Counted from the stretch's first letter, positions 33,652 to 46,064 are shown. The stretch is DNA of 64,000 nt from Coenobita brevimanus (GCA_032717465.1 CM064713.1:641001-705000); one strand, 5' to 3'. The notes: a model not told the origin generated them from the letters alone. A program made the numbers and translations.

Positions 33652-33852
33652 ACTAACATCACAGACCACTTGTAAGTTTTCCCTCCTAACACCGTCTCGC
33701 TGGACCAGAGAGAGAGAGAGAGAGAAAGAGACAGAGACAGGGTTTTGGAGTGTTGTAGAGTGTATGGAGATAACCTTAAGATGAACCCTTAAATCACCTA
33801 CTGTACTGTATTTGAGCGAACATTGAATAGCCAAATTTCCCCCCCCCTCTCT

Positions 33853-33888
<36 letters not shown>

Positions 33889-33955
33889 GGATATACGAGT
33901 ATAGCATGCACGCAATAACGCAAACGTCCATACATTTTCACCCCTTTAGGTTCTG

Positions 33956-34021
<66 letters not shown>

Positions 34022-34115
34022 GCTAATGATATTGAAGGGGCCTTTAATCTGGTTTGTTGGGTAATGCTTATAATGCAATTTATGAATAACTGAATAGGTT
34101 TATGAATGGGATTAC

Positions 34116-34150
<35 letters not shown>
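33512..34150. repeat. Cluster of (CT)n, (GT)n, (AG)n and (CA)n microsatellites
   Basis: (CT)n at about 33515-33539, (GT)n(GA)n at about 33571-33648, (AG)n at about 33710-33725, (CA)n at about 33858-33885, (CT)n at about 33957-34019 and (AG)n at about 34119-34150, separated by short ordinary stretches. Confidence 0.92.
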
Positions 34151-34151
<1 letters not shown>

Positions 34152-34154
34152 ACT

Positions 34155-34705
34155 TTTCCTGCCCTGTTACCTCTTTTTTTTTTTCTTTCATTTTCTTTTC
34201 CTTTTTCTTTTCTTAATACCTACTACACCTCCGTTCTTTCTTTTCCCTCTCTCCCCCTCCCTGCCCCCCTTTTTACTCCTTTCCCTTTCTTCCCATCCCT
34301 CTTTCCTTTGTTCCTTTCGTTATCGCTTCCACTTCCCTTTTCTCTCTTTCCTATCCATCCCTTTTCCTCAGCGTCTATCCCTTGTTATCTTACCTTTTTA
34401 CCTACTCCCTTCCATGCCTTCCTGTCCTTCCCTTTGTTCATTCCCTATTTCTCCATCACTTTCTATTCCTCCCTTTATTCAGTGCCCCTTTCTTCTTCCC
34501 TTAACAGTTCCCTTCTTTATGTCTTCCTCCACCTCTACCTTCTACTTGACTCCATCTTTCCTTTTTCCTTCTTCTCGCTTCGCATCTCCTGTTCGATTCA
34601 AATAACTTTACTTATTTCCTTTCTTAAATTCTTCTCGTACTCACAGTTCACTTCTTCCTGTCCCTTCCTATCGTACTCCTGCAATTCTCTCTCTCTCTCA
34701 GCATC
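34155..34705. repeat. Pyrimidine-rich block
   Basis: C/T-rich plus strand ending in a short CT run next to the SINE at 34713. Compositional open frames only. Confidence 0.82.
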
Positions 34706-34712
34706 TTACACC

Positions 34713-35027
34713 GGGTTATGGCTCAGCAGTCCGCTTCCTGAGGCCCAGTAGTCCTCCTATGTTTACCATACACCTCCACATGTCACCACTTCGACGCTAA
34801 CACCCACCGTCCACACTGAATACATACTAGGACATTCTTATACAGGACAGGTATATTAGTATCAGTGGGGGTATTTTTGCTTGTCTGTTGGTTTTATGGT
34901 AGATCAGCAAAGTCTATTTTCACGTAATTAAAAGCCTTCAATTGTTCTCTGCTCCAGGCGGGAATCGAACTCGCGTCAGTTAGGATAACAGACCGCCTTT
35001 CCATCCACTCGGCCACCACCTCCTACC
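34713..35027 (-). mobile_element. tRNA-derived SINE, copy 2
   Basis: The minus-strand head has an A box TGGCCGAGTGG (35005-35015) and a B box AGTTCGATTCC (34961-34971). The body aligns with copy 1 through AGTCCTCCTATGT, CACATGTCACCACTT and CTAACACCCACCGTCCA (plus-strand spelling). The head resembles Ser/Leu tRNA (GTGGCCGAGTGG), but the acceptor arms do not pair. No (AATA)n tail is seen; the 3' end abuts a CT/AG run. Confidence 0.85.
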
Positions 35028-35087
35028 CTTTATTAGCTTTATTTTTCTCTCGCTCTTTCTATTATACTCTTTACTCGACTTCCTTAG

Positions 35088-35243
35088 CGATTTATTTTGC
35101 TTATTACGCCTTGCTGTCCTGTTCTCTGTTACATAAATCCTTCCAATATCGCCAGACTCTGCATAAATAACGTACAAAAGGATATTAACCAGTCATGATG
35201 GAAAATAAGTTACCAAGGAAAGGTGTTAGGGTGCTTCCTTACA
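35088..35243. mobile_element. MITE, CCCTAACACCTCTTCC-end family, copy 2
   Basis: The interior TACATAAATCCTTCCAATAT and ACGTACAAAAGGATATTAAC matches copy 1. The right end AAAGGTGTTAGGG continues into TGCTTCCTTACA. The left end is degraded to CTTCCTTAGCGATTT. It lies 60 bp from SINE copy 2. Confidence 0.8.
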
Positions 35244-35269
35244 CTACAAGAATATGAACATGTTTCTTT

Positions 35270-36040
35270 CTACTCTGCCCCTTACTTGATTCCCTTTATG
35301 TTTATCCCTTTATGCCTTATCCTTATCTCTCTTCCCTTTCTCCCTCCCCTTTCTTTCCTCTTTCTTTCTTTCCCTTTCTCTTTTTCCTTTCTCTCTCCTC
35401 TTTTTCTCCTTTCTCTCTCCCTTTTCTCTCTTTCTTTTCTCTCCTATTTCTATCCTTTCTCTCCTTTCTCGCTCCCCTTTCTCACCTCCTCTTCTCTCTT
35501 CCCTTTCTCTGTTTCCTTTCTCTCTCCCGTATCTCTCTTCCCATTCTCTCTTTTCTCTCTCCCATTTCTCATCCCTTCCCTCCCTCCTTTCTCTCTCCCC
35601 TTTCTCTCTTCTCATTCTTTCTTCCCTTTCTCTCTCCCATTTCTTTCTTTCCTCTCTCCCCTTTCCCTCTTCACTTTCTCCCTTCCCTTTCTCCCTTCCC
35701 CTTCTCTCTCCCCTTTCTCTCTTCCCTTCCTCTCTTCCCTTTCTCCCCTTTCTCTCCTCCTTTTCTTTCTTCCCTTTCTCTCCTCCCTTTCTTCCCTTTC
35801 TCTCTCCCGTTTCACTCTTTTTTTCTCTTTTCTCTCCCCTTTCTCCCCATTCTCTTCTCTCTCCTCTTTCTGTCTTCCCTTTCTCTCTTCTCTTTCTCCC
35901 CTTTCTGTCTTCCCTTTCTCTCTTCCTTTTCACTCTTCCTTTCTCTCTTTTCTCTCCCTCCTTTCTCCCTTCCCTTTCCCTCTCCCCTTTCTCTCCTCCC
36001 TTTCTGTCTTCCCTTTCTCTCTCCCCTTTCTTCTTGCACC
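35270..36040. repeat. Pyrimidine block of TTTCTCTCTCCCC words
   Basis: A dense degenerate tandem of 11-15 bp words such as CCCTTTCTCTCTT. Long frames are open in all three plus-strand phases and in the minus strand, which is diagnostic of low complexity and not of coding. Confidence 0.9.
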
Positions 36041-36057
36041 CCTCCAGCCTCGGCTAA

Positions 36058-36122
36058 GAGCGGAAATGGTTATCACGCCAGAAGGGAGAGAGGGGGAGGA
36101 GGAGGGGAGAGGGAGGGGTAGG

Positions 36123-36180
<58 letters not shown>

Positions 36181-36720
36181 AGTATATTCGGTAATTGGAA
36201 GATAGAGGAAAAGAGAGAGAAAAAAAAGATGCGGGATGGGAGAAAGAGGGAAATTGAGTAAAGAATGGAGATAGGAAAATTGTCAAGAAATAAAGGAGAG
36301 AGGAAGACAAATTGGAGGAATGGAGATAACGAGAGAGAGAGATGGAAGAGAAATTAGTGTGAAGTGTGAGGGGAATAGAGTGGGAGGGTAGGTAAAGGAG
36401 AGATTAGCTAGGACCAATGCTCTCCCAGTATGTGTTAGAGAGAGAGAGAGAGGAAAATGAGTGTGCAAGGGAGGAAGGGAATGTGAGTGTTCGAGAGGAA
36501 AATCTGATTGTGAGGGAACTGGAGAGAGAGAGAGAGAGAGAGAGAGGAAAATGAGTGTGAGAGAGGAAAACCTGATAGTGAGGGAACTGTAGGAAATAGA
36601 GAGAGAGAAACAGAACATAAGGAGTAGCAAAGGGGAAATGATTATACAGCAACAAATGAAAAGGAAAGACGAGAAAAAAAGAATAGGAAATAACCTCAAG
36701 AAAGAATGAAACAGAAGAAA
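36058..36720. repeat. Purine block with (AG)n
   Basis: The strand composition flips at about 36050. (AG)n at about 36127-36177, with further short (AG)n at 36440 and 36522, and a duplicated GAGGAAAATGAGTGTG segment at about 36450 and 36544. Confidence 0.85.
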
Positions 36721-36959
36721 GAAGACTATTGACCTGCGTCGTCTTTATATCTTCATCAGGTATCATTCTTAAGACAATTTCATTCTGCCTTGGAGAGATT
36801 TAGAACTGAAGGTGTTAGATATAGCGCTCTTATTCCCCTTAATCCTTTCGCTGCATTATCCATAACAGAAAAAAATAATTTGGTGGTTAAAAAAAAAGAA
36901 AGAAAAAAAAAAGACCAAAGCAGAGTGGTTTTTGTCTGGTCTTTTGTCTTTTGTCTTTC

Positions 36960-37149
36960 CATTTTCACTTTCTTTTTTTCTCTTTTATATCTTTTTCCAT
37001 ATCCTTGTGTCTCCTGGTTTGCTTCTTAGTTGTCTTTTCTTCAGCATGGCATCATTTAATCTCTTTTATTTGGTCAGCATTATCATTTTTATTTTGTTCT
37101 TCTAGTTCCTTCAGTATCGTCATCATCTTCCATCCTCCTCCTTCTCCTT

Positions 37150-37181
<32 letters not shown>

Positions 37182-37294
37182 AATCATCATCATCATAATC
37201 ATCATCGTCATCCTCCATCCTTCTCCTCCTCTTCCTTATCATCATCATCCTCCATCCTTCACCTCCTCCTCATCATCACCATCCTTTTCTTCCT

Positions 37295-37325
<31 letters not shown>

Positions 37326-37345
37326 CTCATCATCATTATTCTTAA
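36960..37345. repeat. T-rich tract and (ATC)n/(TCC)n triplets
   Basis: TCATCATCATC runs at about 37151-37210 and TCCTCCTCC at about 37296-37322, within a T/C-rich surround. Confidence 0.9.
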
Positions 37346-37509
37346 CATTATTCCCGTGTGGTAGGACCCAGAGACAAGAAAAGAGGAGATTTGAAAGTGG
37401 TAGAAATATCAACAGGAAACCAAGTGCAATGGGCCACACACTCATCCACACATCATTCAATCCCTCGGAATCCTGACACCATCTCACAACCCTAACCTCT
37501 GCACCATTT

Positions 37510-37800
37510 TTTTTTTTCCACTCCTTTTGTCTTCCTTTCTTTATTTTTTCTTTCACCTGTTCCTTTTTTCTGATTTATTTCTCACCTTCTCCATTCCTTC
37601 ACTTCTCTTTGTACTTCTCTTCCACCTTCTCTCTTCTTTCATTTTTCCTTCTTCGATACTCTTTTCCTCGTATTTTCGTCGCCCTTTTCCTACTATTCTC
37701 CCTTTCCCCTGCGTAGTTATCTTCTCCCTGGCATTCCCCTTTCCCTTATCATCTCCCTGCTTCCTCCCTTACCTGTCGTTCAGTATTTTTTTCACTGATA
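37510..37800. repeat. Pyrimidine-rich tract
   Basis: C/T-rich low-complexity DNA with no gene. Confidence 0.75.
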
Positions 37801-37924
37801 CAAGGTAGATGATGAATTAGGACAAGTGCGTGGTCTCTCTCCCCCCCCCCTCTCTCTCTCTCTCTCTCTCGTTTCGCATGGGGTGTACTTCAATGGTCCG
37901 TAGAGTGTACATACATCAGGCCTA

Positions 37925-38730
37925 ACTCGCTCCGCCCCCTCACTCTTTAACTGTCTCACTCACTCACTCTCTCTAACTCACTTAGTCTCTCACTCACCCT
38001 CAGTAACTCACTTTCAGTCACTGTCTTACACACTCCCTATAGATCATTCTCACTATCTCACTCACTCACTCACTCACTCACTCACTCACTCTGTCTCACT
38101 CACTCACTCACCCTTAGTAACTCATTTACACTCTCACTGTCTCAATCCCTCTTACAAAATCTCAGTCACTTTACAAACTCTCAGTCACTCTTACGAACTC
38201 TCTCACCCAGCCTCACTTAGGTACTCACTGTTTTACTCACTCTCTAACTCACATTCACTCCCATTGTCTCACTCTTCTACAAACTCTCTCACTCTCACAC
38301 ACCCAGCTTCTGTTACGCTCACTATCACTAATTCACGCTCCCTCTGTCTTACACACTCATGCACTGTTTCACTCCCTCTCACTAGCTCACTCACACTCTG
38401 CCTCACACACCCACTCACTGTTTCACTGACTCACTTCCTCTCCTTCACACACTTATTCACCATTTCACTCACTCTCACTCACCCACACTCACTGCCTCAC
38501 TTATTCATTGACTTCTTCATTCACTATTACAAACCCTCTCACTCTACCATACACACTCGCTCACTGCTTCACTCACTGTCACTCTGCCTCACACACTCAC
38601 GCTGACTCACTCTTCTGTAGTCGCATGCACTCTGGGTTTATCCTTATTATTTGTTTTTATTTCCTAACCTCCCACTTATTAACTCACTTTCTCACTCTCA
38701 CTCACTCTTCTTTCATTAACTTCTTTCATT
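37925..38730. repeat. Degenerate (CACT)n tetranucleotide satellite
   Basis: CTCACTCACTCAC words dominate about 800 bp, purest at about 38058-38092. Substitutions increase towards both ends. Confidence 0.9.
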
Positions 38731-38880
38731 TTCACTAATTCACTCTTCTTTAGCTCCATATATTCCCACTGACACCTACCTTGATGAGTAAATGAATGAA
38801 CAGGTATTTTAAAACACATGCCTCCTAGACTATTATGCTCTACATTTTACGAATTACGAGTAGAGGTTGACAGTTTGATT

Positions 38881-38883
<3 letters not shown>

Positions 38884-38928
<45 letters not shown>
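38884..38928. repeat. (AT)n microsatellite
   Basis: About 22 AT units immediately 5' of a LINE 3'-end fragment. Confidence 0.96.
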
Positions 38929-38930
<2 letters not shown>

Positions 38931-38940
38931 GTGGCTTGTA

Positions 38941-39034
38941 ACAGCAGTGAAATGGCGGGGGACAGGGCGACATGGAGGAGATTTGTTTGTGGCCACCCCT
39001 TACTGGATTGAGGCGTCTGGCAATAGATAGGTAG
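38941..39034 (+). mobile_element. 3'-end remnant of GATA-tailed LINE
   Basis: CAGTGAAATGGCGGGGGACA, then ATTTGTTTGTGGCCACCCCT and GGCGTCTGGCAATAGATAGG, align with 17224-17316. It is truncated 5' close to the (AT)n array. Confidence 0.85.
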
Positions 39035-39140
39035 TAACAGCAAAGGCCATTACCGACGATTGAATTATTGCACACATTTTTATAACGTGTTCCTGTCATT
39101 CCTGTGAAATTTGTCGTTGATACTCTTATATTGCTTTATT

Positions 39141-39577
39141 ACCTCCTCCAAGGAGGTTATGTTTTCACCCCTGTCCGTTGGTTTGTTGGTTGGTTGGTTT
39201 GTGAGCAAGATTACACAAAAACTACCGGACGGATTTCCAAGAAAATTGGTAGAAGAATGGACTTTGGCCCAGAATAGACTCCATTAAATTTTTAGTGTGG
39301 ATCCGGATAAAGATGCGGATTCAGGAATTTTTCTTATCACTTTCTTTAACATTGCGAGGTGGGGCGTTTTTCTATATTTTCGTAAAATTTTCAGTGAATA
39401 TTGCATGGATCTTGATGAAAAAAAATCAGGCATATTTATGATGTTGGTATCTACGAATGTGTACAGCTTGGCGCGGATCCATATAAAATTCCGGATCTAA
39501 CGGATTTAATTATGCTTTTATAGGGGGTGTGTTGGGCCTTGGCGGAGGTATGCGCTCTACCGAGTGCCATTCTAGTT
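39141..39577 (+). mobile_element. Dispersed repeat, CTCC-palindrome / GGCGGAGGT family, copy A
   Basis: Begins with ACCTCCTCCAAGGAGGT, which contains a short palindrome, then GTTTGTTGGTTGGTTGGTTT. It holds GTGGATCCGGAT-type words and ends TTGGCGGAGGTATGCGCTCT followed by a TCTAGTT end. Copies B (46494) and C (7497) share both ends. It is non-coding. I recall similar repeats being widespread in aquatic animals but cannot name the family with confidence. Confidence 0.65.
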
Positions 39578-39639
39578 TTTTTTTCTTTCTCGTAGGGTAT
39601 TAGCCGGCGGGTTTGGAGGGTGAGGAACAGCCTTCCTAT

Positions 39640-40475
39640 TTTCATTTCCTCTTACTGTGTTTCTGTTTTCATTTCCTCTTACTGTGTTCATATTTTCATT
39701 TCCTCTTACTGTGTTCCTATTTTCATTTCCAATTACTGTGTTCATATTTTCATTTCCTCTTACTGTGTTCATATTTTCATTTCCTCTTACTGTGTTCCTA
39801 TTTTCATTTCCTATTACTGTGTTCATATTTTCATTTCCTATTACTGTGTTCATATTTTCATTTCCTATTACTGTGTTCATATTTTCATTTCCAATTACTG
39901 TGTTCATATTTTCATTTCCAATTACTGTGTTCATATTTTCATTTCCTATTACTGTGTTCATATTTTCATTTCCTATTACTGTGTTCATATTTTCATTTCC
40001 TATTACTGTGTTCATATTTTTATTTTCATTTCCTATTACTGTGTTCATATTTTCATTTCCTATTACTGTGTTCATATTTTCATTTCCTATTACTGTGTTC
40101 ATATTTTCATTTCTTCTTTCTGTGTTCATATTTTCATTTCCTTTTACTATGTCCTTATTTCATTTCCTTTTACACATTCTTCTTTTCATTTCCTCTTACT
40201 CATGTTCTTATTTCATTTCCCCTTACACATTCTTCTTTTCATTTCCTCTTACTCATGTTCTTATTTCATATCCTCTTACACATTCTTCTTTTCATTTCCC
40301 TTCACTCATGTTCTTATCTCATTTCCTCTTACACATTCATATTTTCATTTCCTCTTACTCATGTTCATATTTTATTTCCTCCTACACATCCTTATTCTCA
40401 TTTCCGCTTACACATTCTTATTTTCATTTCCTCTTACTCATATTCTAATTTTCATTTCCTCTTTCTCATATGAAC
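39640..40475. repeat. 27-bp minisatellite, about 18 regular units plus degenerate tail
   Basis: The unit is TTTTCATTTCCTATTACT followed by GTGTTCATA, repeated regularly from 39640 to about 40140 with one 6-bp insertion near 40019. From 40140 to 40475 it continues as diverged CATTTCCTCTTACACATTCT units. Because 27 is 9 codons, all frames on both strands stay open, giving a nine-residue Asn/Glu/Met/Thr/Val/Ile/Gly repeat on the minus strand. I regard these as non-genes. Confidence 0.95.
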
Positions 40476-40640
40476 AGAGTAAAACTATAAATAATGTTAA
40501 GATCGTATCACCTCACTAGGACTGTAAGATTTGTATTGTCTGGATTTCTGTTTAATTCTCTCTCCAATACTCTAGGTAAATTGACGATATTATTAGTAAA
40601 GAGTGATTAATATAACCTTCAGATGGCATTTTACACTAAC

Positions 40641-40740
<100 letters not shown>

Positions 40741-40769
40741 CCTGTCTTTAATTAATCCATGTGTGTATT

Positions 40770-41225
40770 GGTCTATTACATTACAGCCATTGCCACCATC
40801 ACTACCATAAATGCCAACACATCTACCATCATCAGTCAACCACCACCACTAGCACAACCATCACCACTACCACAACCACTACCACATCCAGCATCACCAC
40901 CACAACAGATACCAACACCAAAGCCACCACCACATTCATAGCCACCACCACCACCACCACAGCATTTAGTACCATCACTACTTGTCATCACATCTGCCAT
41001 CATCACCACCACAATTAGCACCATTACGAACATCCCACAATGGTGAATTTAATGTAGTAGAAGGGAAAATTTAGGCTGCAGTCCACGGGGTTGACGTTTG
41101 ATTGAGGTGGACTGAAATAATAACAACTACAACACTACCACCACCACCACCACAGCCACCACCATCGCTACAACCATTACCACCACAACTGACACTACCA
41201 CCATCATCACCACTACCACCATCTT
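40770..41225. repeat. CAC/CAT-rich trinucleotide tract
   Basis: Degenerate ACCACCATC words on the plus strand, interrupted by about 90 bases of ordinary sequence at 41035-41125. Open frames are Thr/His/Pro repeats. Confidence 0.85.
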
Positions 41226-41299
41226 AGGAGTAGGTGGGTGGGCAGGGAGGGGATGGCTGAGTCTCCCTTGTCATTACCTAAGGGAGAATCACTGACCAT

Positions 41300-41950
41300 T
41301 AGACAAGGATGCACTTCTTAACCATTATCTTCTCTCCCTCATTCTCCCTCCACCCCTTTAGCCTTCCTTCCCTCTCCCTCATTCTCTCTCCACCTCTTCA
41401 CTTTTTCTCCCCTCTCTCTCATTCTCCCTTCACCTCTTCTCCCTCATTCTCCCTCCACCTCTTTACCCTTTCTCCCCTCTCCGTCATTCTCTCTCCACCC
41501 CTTCGCCCTTTCTCCCCTCTTTATTATGTTCCTCTTAATATCCAATCACCTCTTCTCCCCTCATCATTTTCTTCTTATGCTTTGCCACACTCATTCTCCC
41601 ATTTCTTCTCTCCTCTTCATTTTTTTTTGTCTTGCGTCCCTCATTCTTCCCTCACTCTCTCGCGCTTCTTAACATTCTTCTGTTTTGTCTTCATCATTCT
41701 TTCTTCACCTCAATTCTCCTCTTTTTTTGTGTTCTTATTTTTGTTTTGTCTTTGTCATGCTCCTTCCACCCCTTCATTCCATTGTTTTTCTTCTGCATTG
41801 TCTTCATCATACTTCCTCTCACTTGTTCTGTGTTTACCTTTGTTTAGCACGTTCCATATTCACATACTTATTTTCCTTTCATCCTTCCCTTATTTTTCGT
41901 CCACTTATTTCAGTTTCTGCGTTTTCAACTTTTTCCTCTCCCTCTTTCTT

Positions 41951-41986
<36 letters not shown>

Positions 41987-42887
41987 TTATCATCGTATCT
42001 TTGTTATTCTACGTCTTCGCTTTTTTTCATCACCCATATTCCTTTATTTTTCTTTCTTTGTCGTGTCTTTCTTAACGTTTTTACTTCCTTTCAGCCAATT
42101 ACCATTTTTCTATTTCACCTTTTGTACTTATTTTTCCTTTATTTATTTACTTATTACGGTTTCTGTCTTTTAGTTTCCGTCCTTTATTCGTTTGTCTTCC
42201 TCTTCGTCGTTATTTTTATTCGTTCTCTTATCATTTACCTTTCCTTCTTTATTCCACATACCCCCTATTTTTTTGTCTTTCTTTTCCTTTTTTTTTTCTT
42301 ATTATTTTGTCTTTCCTGCTCTTTATTTCCTTCTCTTACTTCACCTCATCTGATTCTTCCTTTACTCTGATTATACGTTCACTCAGTTTTCCTTTATTTC
42401 TGGATCTTTCTCTTCTCCCATCCTTCTCAGTTCTTCTCGTCTCTCCTTAATCACTCATTTATCCCTTTACTTTTATATTCGACAGTTTTTCCATCTTTCT
42501 TATTTGCTCCTTTATTTTCCTTTTCTTATTCATTTGTTCCTGTCTCTCCCCATTCTTGCATCTTACTGTTTTCTTCCTGCCTTGCTTTATTTCTTTTATT
42601 TCCCTTTGCCCTTGTCTCCCTCATTCTTACAATCTTTTCTTTTCTCTTGTCTTTATTTATTACTTCCATCCCTTCTCCAACATCTCATTTTTCTCAGTTC
42701 AATTTATTTTTTTTATTATTTAAGTTATTTCCTGTTCCTTCTTCTCCACTTATTTTTTTTATCTGTTCCCTTATTCCTTATCACCTTCCATATCTCTCGC
42801 ATCCGCCCCTATTATCCTCTCTCTCTCTCATTTCCTGGTATCATCATTTTATCTCTTCACCCTTATTACGCCTCACCTGTCTGTCTG

Positions 42888-42942
<55 letters not shown>

Positions 42943-42989
42943 GTAAATTCTAATTATGTCATTTTAATACCTTTTCGGCTGTTAATTAT

Positions 42990-43074
<85 letters not shown>

Positions 43075-43130
43075 ATCAGCATTCTGGGATGATTTCCATG
43101 ACCGACGTATGACAGATAAACACTACCCTA
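41300..43130. repeat. Pyrimidine/T-rich block with (CT)n arrays
   Basis: C/T-rich plus strand with pure (CT)n at about 41955-41983, 42893-42938 and 42994-43067. The 41320-41520 part is a tandem of about 35-50 bp units containing CATTCTCCCTCCACC. Compositional open frames only. Confidence 0.85.
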
Positions 43131-43155
43131 CTTACTCCCTTAGTGGGGTTAATAA

Positions 43156-43159
<4 letters not shown>

Positions 43160-43200
<41 letters not shown>
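43160..43200. repeat. (GT)n microsatellite
   Basis: About 20 GT units. Confidence 0.97.
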
Positions 43201-43202
<2 letters not shown>

Positions 43203-43830
43203 GGTAAGAGAGGAATGGGAGGAAAGAGTAAAAATAAAAACAAAAGATTATATTGTTTTGAAGCAGATAGTTGAGAAAGAAAGTTAAAAATACATTTGCT
43301 GAAAAAACTGAAGGAAGTAAAGGAGAAAGAAAAAAAGAACTGAAAAGGTAATACAAAAAGAGAGAGAAAAAATATGTAACTCTAGTAATACATGTAAAAT
43401 GAAAAAAAAAAAAAGTTAAAATTAATGTTGGAGTAAAGAGAGAAAGGAAATAAAGAGAAATAACAGATAATAATACACGGCAGGAATGGAAGGAAGGGTG
43501 AACAAAAAATAAAGAATATAATAAAGGAAACCCAAATAAAGGAGAGATGATAATAAAATGTGGGTAAATGAAGATGAGGATGGATAAAGAGGAAAAGAGT
43601 ATAAGTAATGAAATGTGACGCGGTGCAGTGGAGAGAGGGAAAAAAGGAGCGTGAAGGAAGGGGAAGGAAGATGGAAAAGGAAAAACTGGAGAATGGAAGT
43701 TCGTGTGTGTGTGTGTGTGGAGAGAGAGAGAGAGAGAGAGAGAAGGGGAGTAAGGGGTTGGGCGGTAAAGAGAGGTGCCGACTTTCATTACCCGCCTCCC
43801 ACCGTGAAAATTATACCTTTTGGACACTGG
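43200..43830. repeat. A/G-rich tract with (GT)n(AG)n
   Basis: A/G-rich low complexity, with a GT run at about 43703-43718 and an (AG)n run at about 43720-43744. No gene. Confidence 0.75.
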
Positions 43831-43834
43831 TCAT

Positions 43835-44666
43835 TCGGGTGGGGGTGTAGGGGGGAAGAGGGGGGGCCTTGTGGGTGTGGTAAGAAAGGGTATGTGGGGG
43901 GGAGGAGGGTATGTGGGGGTGGGGAAGGCGTATATGTGTATGGGAGAAAGGGTATGGGCGTTTGTGTGGGGGATGTGATGTGGGAGGGTGAAAGGACTAT
44001 GTTTATGGTGTGGGAGTAAAGGTATGTGGGGTGCTTCAGGATATGTTGATTTGTTAGGGAGTGTCAGGGTGGGTAGATATGTGTGGGGTGAAGGCATATT
44101 AGTGTGGGTGTGTGGGAGTAACCTGTTGTGGGGTTTGAAATAGATGAGAGTTTGTGTGTTGTGTGGGTTTGGGAGGGTATGCATGTGGGGGAATTTTATG
44201 ATTGTGGGTGTATAGGAGAGAACTGACGTGGGAATTGGAGTGTGTGGGGATGTGGGTGTAGTGTGGGTGGGAGGGATATGTAATGGGTGTGTGTTAAGAA
44301 AAGTTATGTGGATGTGGGTGAGGAAAGGTGTAGGCGATGAGGGTAGATAAAGGGATGGCAGTGTGGATGTGGGTGAGGAGGAGGGAAAGAGGGAGAGGTG
44401 TGGATGAGGTAAAAGAATCGGTGTGTGTGGAGGAGGGTGTGGAAGAGGAAGGAAAAGTATGGATGCTGTTGAAGTATGTGTGGGTGTGGATGTGGTGGAG
44501 ATGAAGGGTGGAAGAGAGAGGTAGGGGTGAGTTGTGGATGTTGTAGGGGTGTGTGTAGGTGTGGATGTGGTGTAGGAGAGAGAGAGAGAGAATGTTGGTA
44601 AAGAAGGAAATGGATGCAGGAATGGGTGAAAATTTGGTTGTGATATAGATGAAGCTGAAAAGGGCA

Positions 44667-44738
<72 letters not shown>

Positions 44739-45060
44739 ATGGGATATGGAGAGGGTGGTGTGGTGTGGGTTGGAAGGTTAGGGGCGGTAGTAAAAAAAGA
44801 TGTGGATGTGACAGATATGAGTGTTTGTTTGGGTGGGAAGGGATATGTATGTGATAAGGGTGAGGATAAGAAGAGAGAGGGGCGGTTGTGGGAGGGAAGT
44901 GCTGGTGAGTTGGGGTTGTAGGAGGAGAGTGGAGAGTTGGAGTTGTAGGAGGGGAGTTTGGTTGTGGAAGGGGAGGGAGGGAGAGTGTGTTAGGGAGAGT
45001 GTGGGAGGCTTGGGTGTGGGAGGGAGGGAGAGTGTAGGTGTGGGTGTAGGAGGGAGGAGG
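43835..45060. repeat. G/T-rich GTGTGGGTGTGG block
   Basis: Degenerate GTGGGTGTGGGA words with a pure (GT)n run of about 34 units at 44669-44737. G-runs at 43838-43925 meet a simple G-quadruplex pattern. The opposite strand keeps a 420-codon frame open (Pro/Thr/His/Ser), which is compositional and not a gene. Confidence 0.88.
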
Positions 45061-45099
45061 GGTATATAAAGGAAATACCAGTAAACCTGTCATCCTCTG

Positions 45100-45635
45100 C
45101 CAGTGGTGTGTGTTGCGGTTATCTCGTTAAATGAAATATTGAAACTACATGAGGTGAGGGAAGGATAAAACAGTAAGCGGCTCTCCCTCACCCACCACTT
45201 CCTCTGGCATCCCCCGTGTTGGTAGGCAGAAGGGAGAAAAATACCACGTTGACTGAAAGACTGCAGAGAATGAATGGAAAGTATGAATGGCATTTTTCTG
45301 TCTGTATATATGCAACATGTACTGAAAATTTATAAGGAATGATAGTTTCAGTTTCATTAAGGCGCCTGGAAATTCATAGTTAGATAGAGATAGATAGTTT
45401 CAGTCAGTTCAGTGGATTTCACCTGCCAATTTGCATGATAATCCTGAAATTAATATAGTTTGTTTCTTCCTCTTTAGTTTGGTCGAGATTGTTGACCTTT
45501 TATACCTTGTTTGACGAAGTTATTGTTAAAAAAAGACTATGTTATGAGTCTACATATTTCCCATAGCACTTTTCCCAATTAGCTTTGTATTCTAGTGGCA
45601 GTAGTAATAGAGACAGAGAGATGGTAATTTTTAAC
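45100..45635. other. Unassigned ordinary sequence
   Basis: Balanced composition with a short GATAGATAGATAG-like run at about 45383-45398. No coding pattern or element ends are recognised. Confidence 0.5.
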
Positions 45636-45639
45636 AAAG

Positions 45640-45818
45640 ATTGGGAGAGAGGGAGGGGGAGGTCAAGGATGAGATGGAGGGATGGAGTGGTGAGACATAT
45701 GAGAGAGGGGAGGTGTAAGATGGGAGCAGGGCAGTGAAATGGCGGGGGACAGGACGACATGGAGGCGATTTGTTTGTGGCCACGGGATGAAGGCGTCTGG
45801 CAATAGATAAATAGATAG
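45640..45818 (+). mobile_element. 3'-end fragment of GATA-tailed LINE
   Basis: Aligns from GGGAGAGAGGGAGGGGGAGG at 45641 through GCAGTGAAATGGCGGGGGAC to GTCTGGCAATAGATAAATAG, matching 17140-17316, including the end of the RT reading frame. The internal CCCCTTGCGAG is deleted to a short CACGGG. It is 5'-truncated. Confidence 0.85.
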
Positions 45819-46017
45819 AAAAAGAATATAATTGCGCTGTATCAGAATTATCTTATAGCCGACATTATACCCCTTCACTACGATGATGTATTCTAAGTAT
45901 TATTCCTTCTGTCTCAAGACGTTTAATTTCATCTTACGAGAGGTAGTCGGACTGAAGTGGTTGCGTATATTCACTAATGAGGGGCTCTGCATAAGTGAAT
46001 ATTTTCGTCTTAGAGCT

Positions 46018-46025
46018 GAATGGGT

Positions 46026-46064
<39 letters not shown>

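Noticed and set aside
34935..35027. Functional tRNA gene (minus strand, Ser/Leu-like)
   Set aside because: A and B boxes are good but the acceptor arms do not pair, and the sequence continues into a body repeated at two other places, so it is a SINE head. The same reasoning applies to 28880-28945.
39572..40129. Nine-residue repeat protein on the minus strand
   Set aside because: The 27-bp minisatellite leaves all six frames open, so openness carries no information; no start context or transcript evidence.
39640..40140. CRISPR-like regular repeats
   Set aside because: The repeats are directly adjacent with no unique spacers, and the genome is clearly animal.
43831..45093. 420-codon minus-strand open frame, Pro/Thr/His/Ser-rich
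   Set aside because: It is the shadow of a GT/GTGGG low-complexity block, with no domain, no biased codon-position signal visible by eye, and strings of Thr-His from (GT)n.
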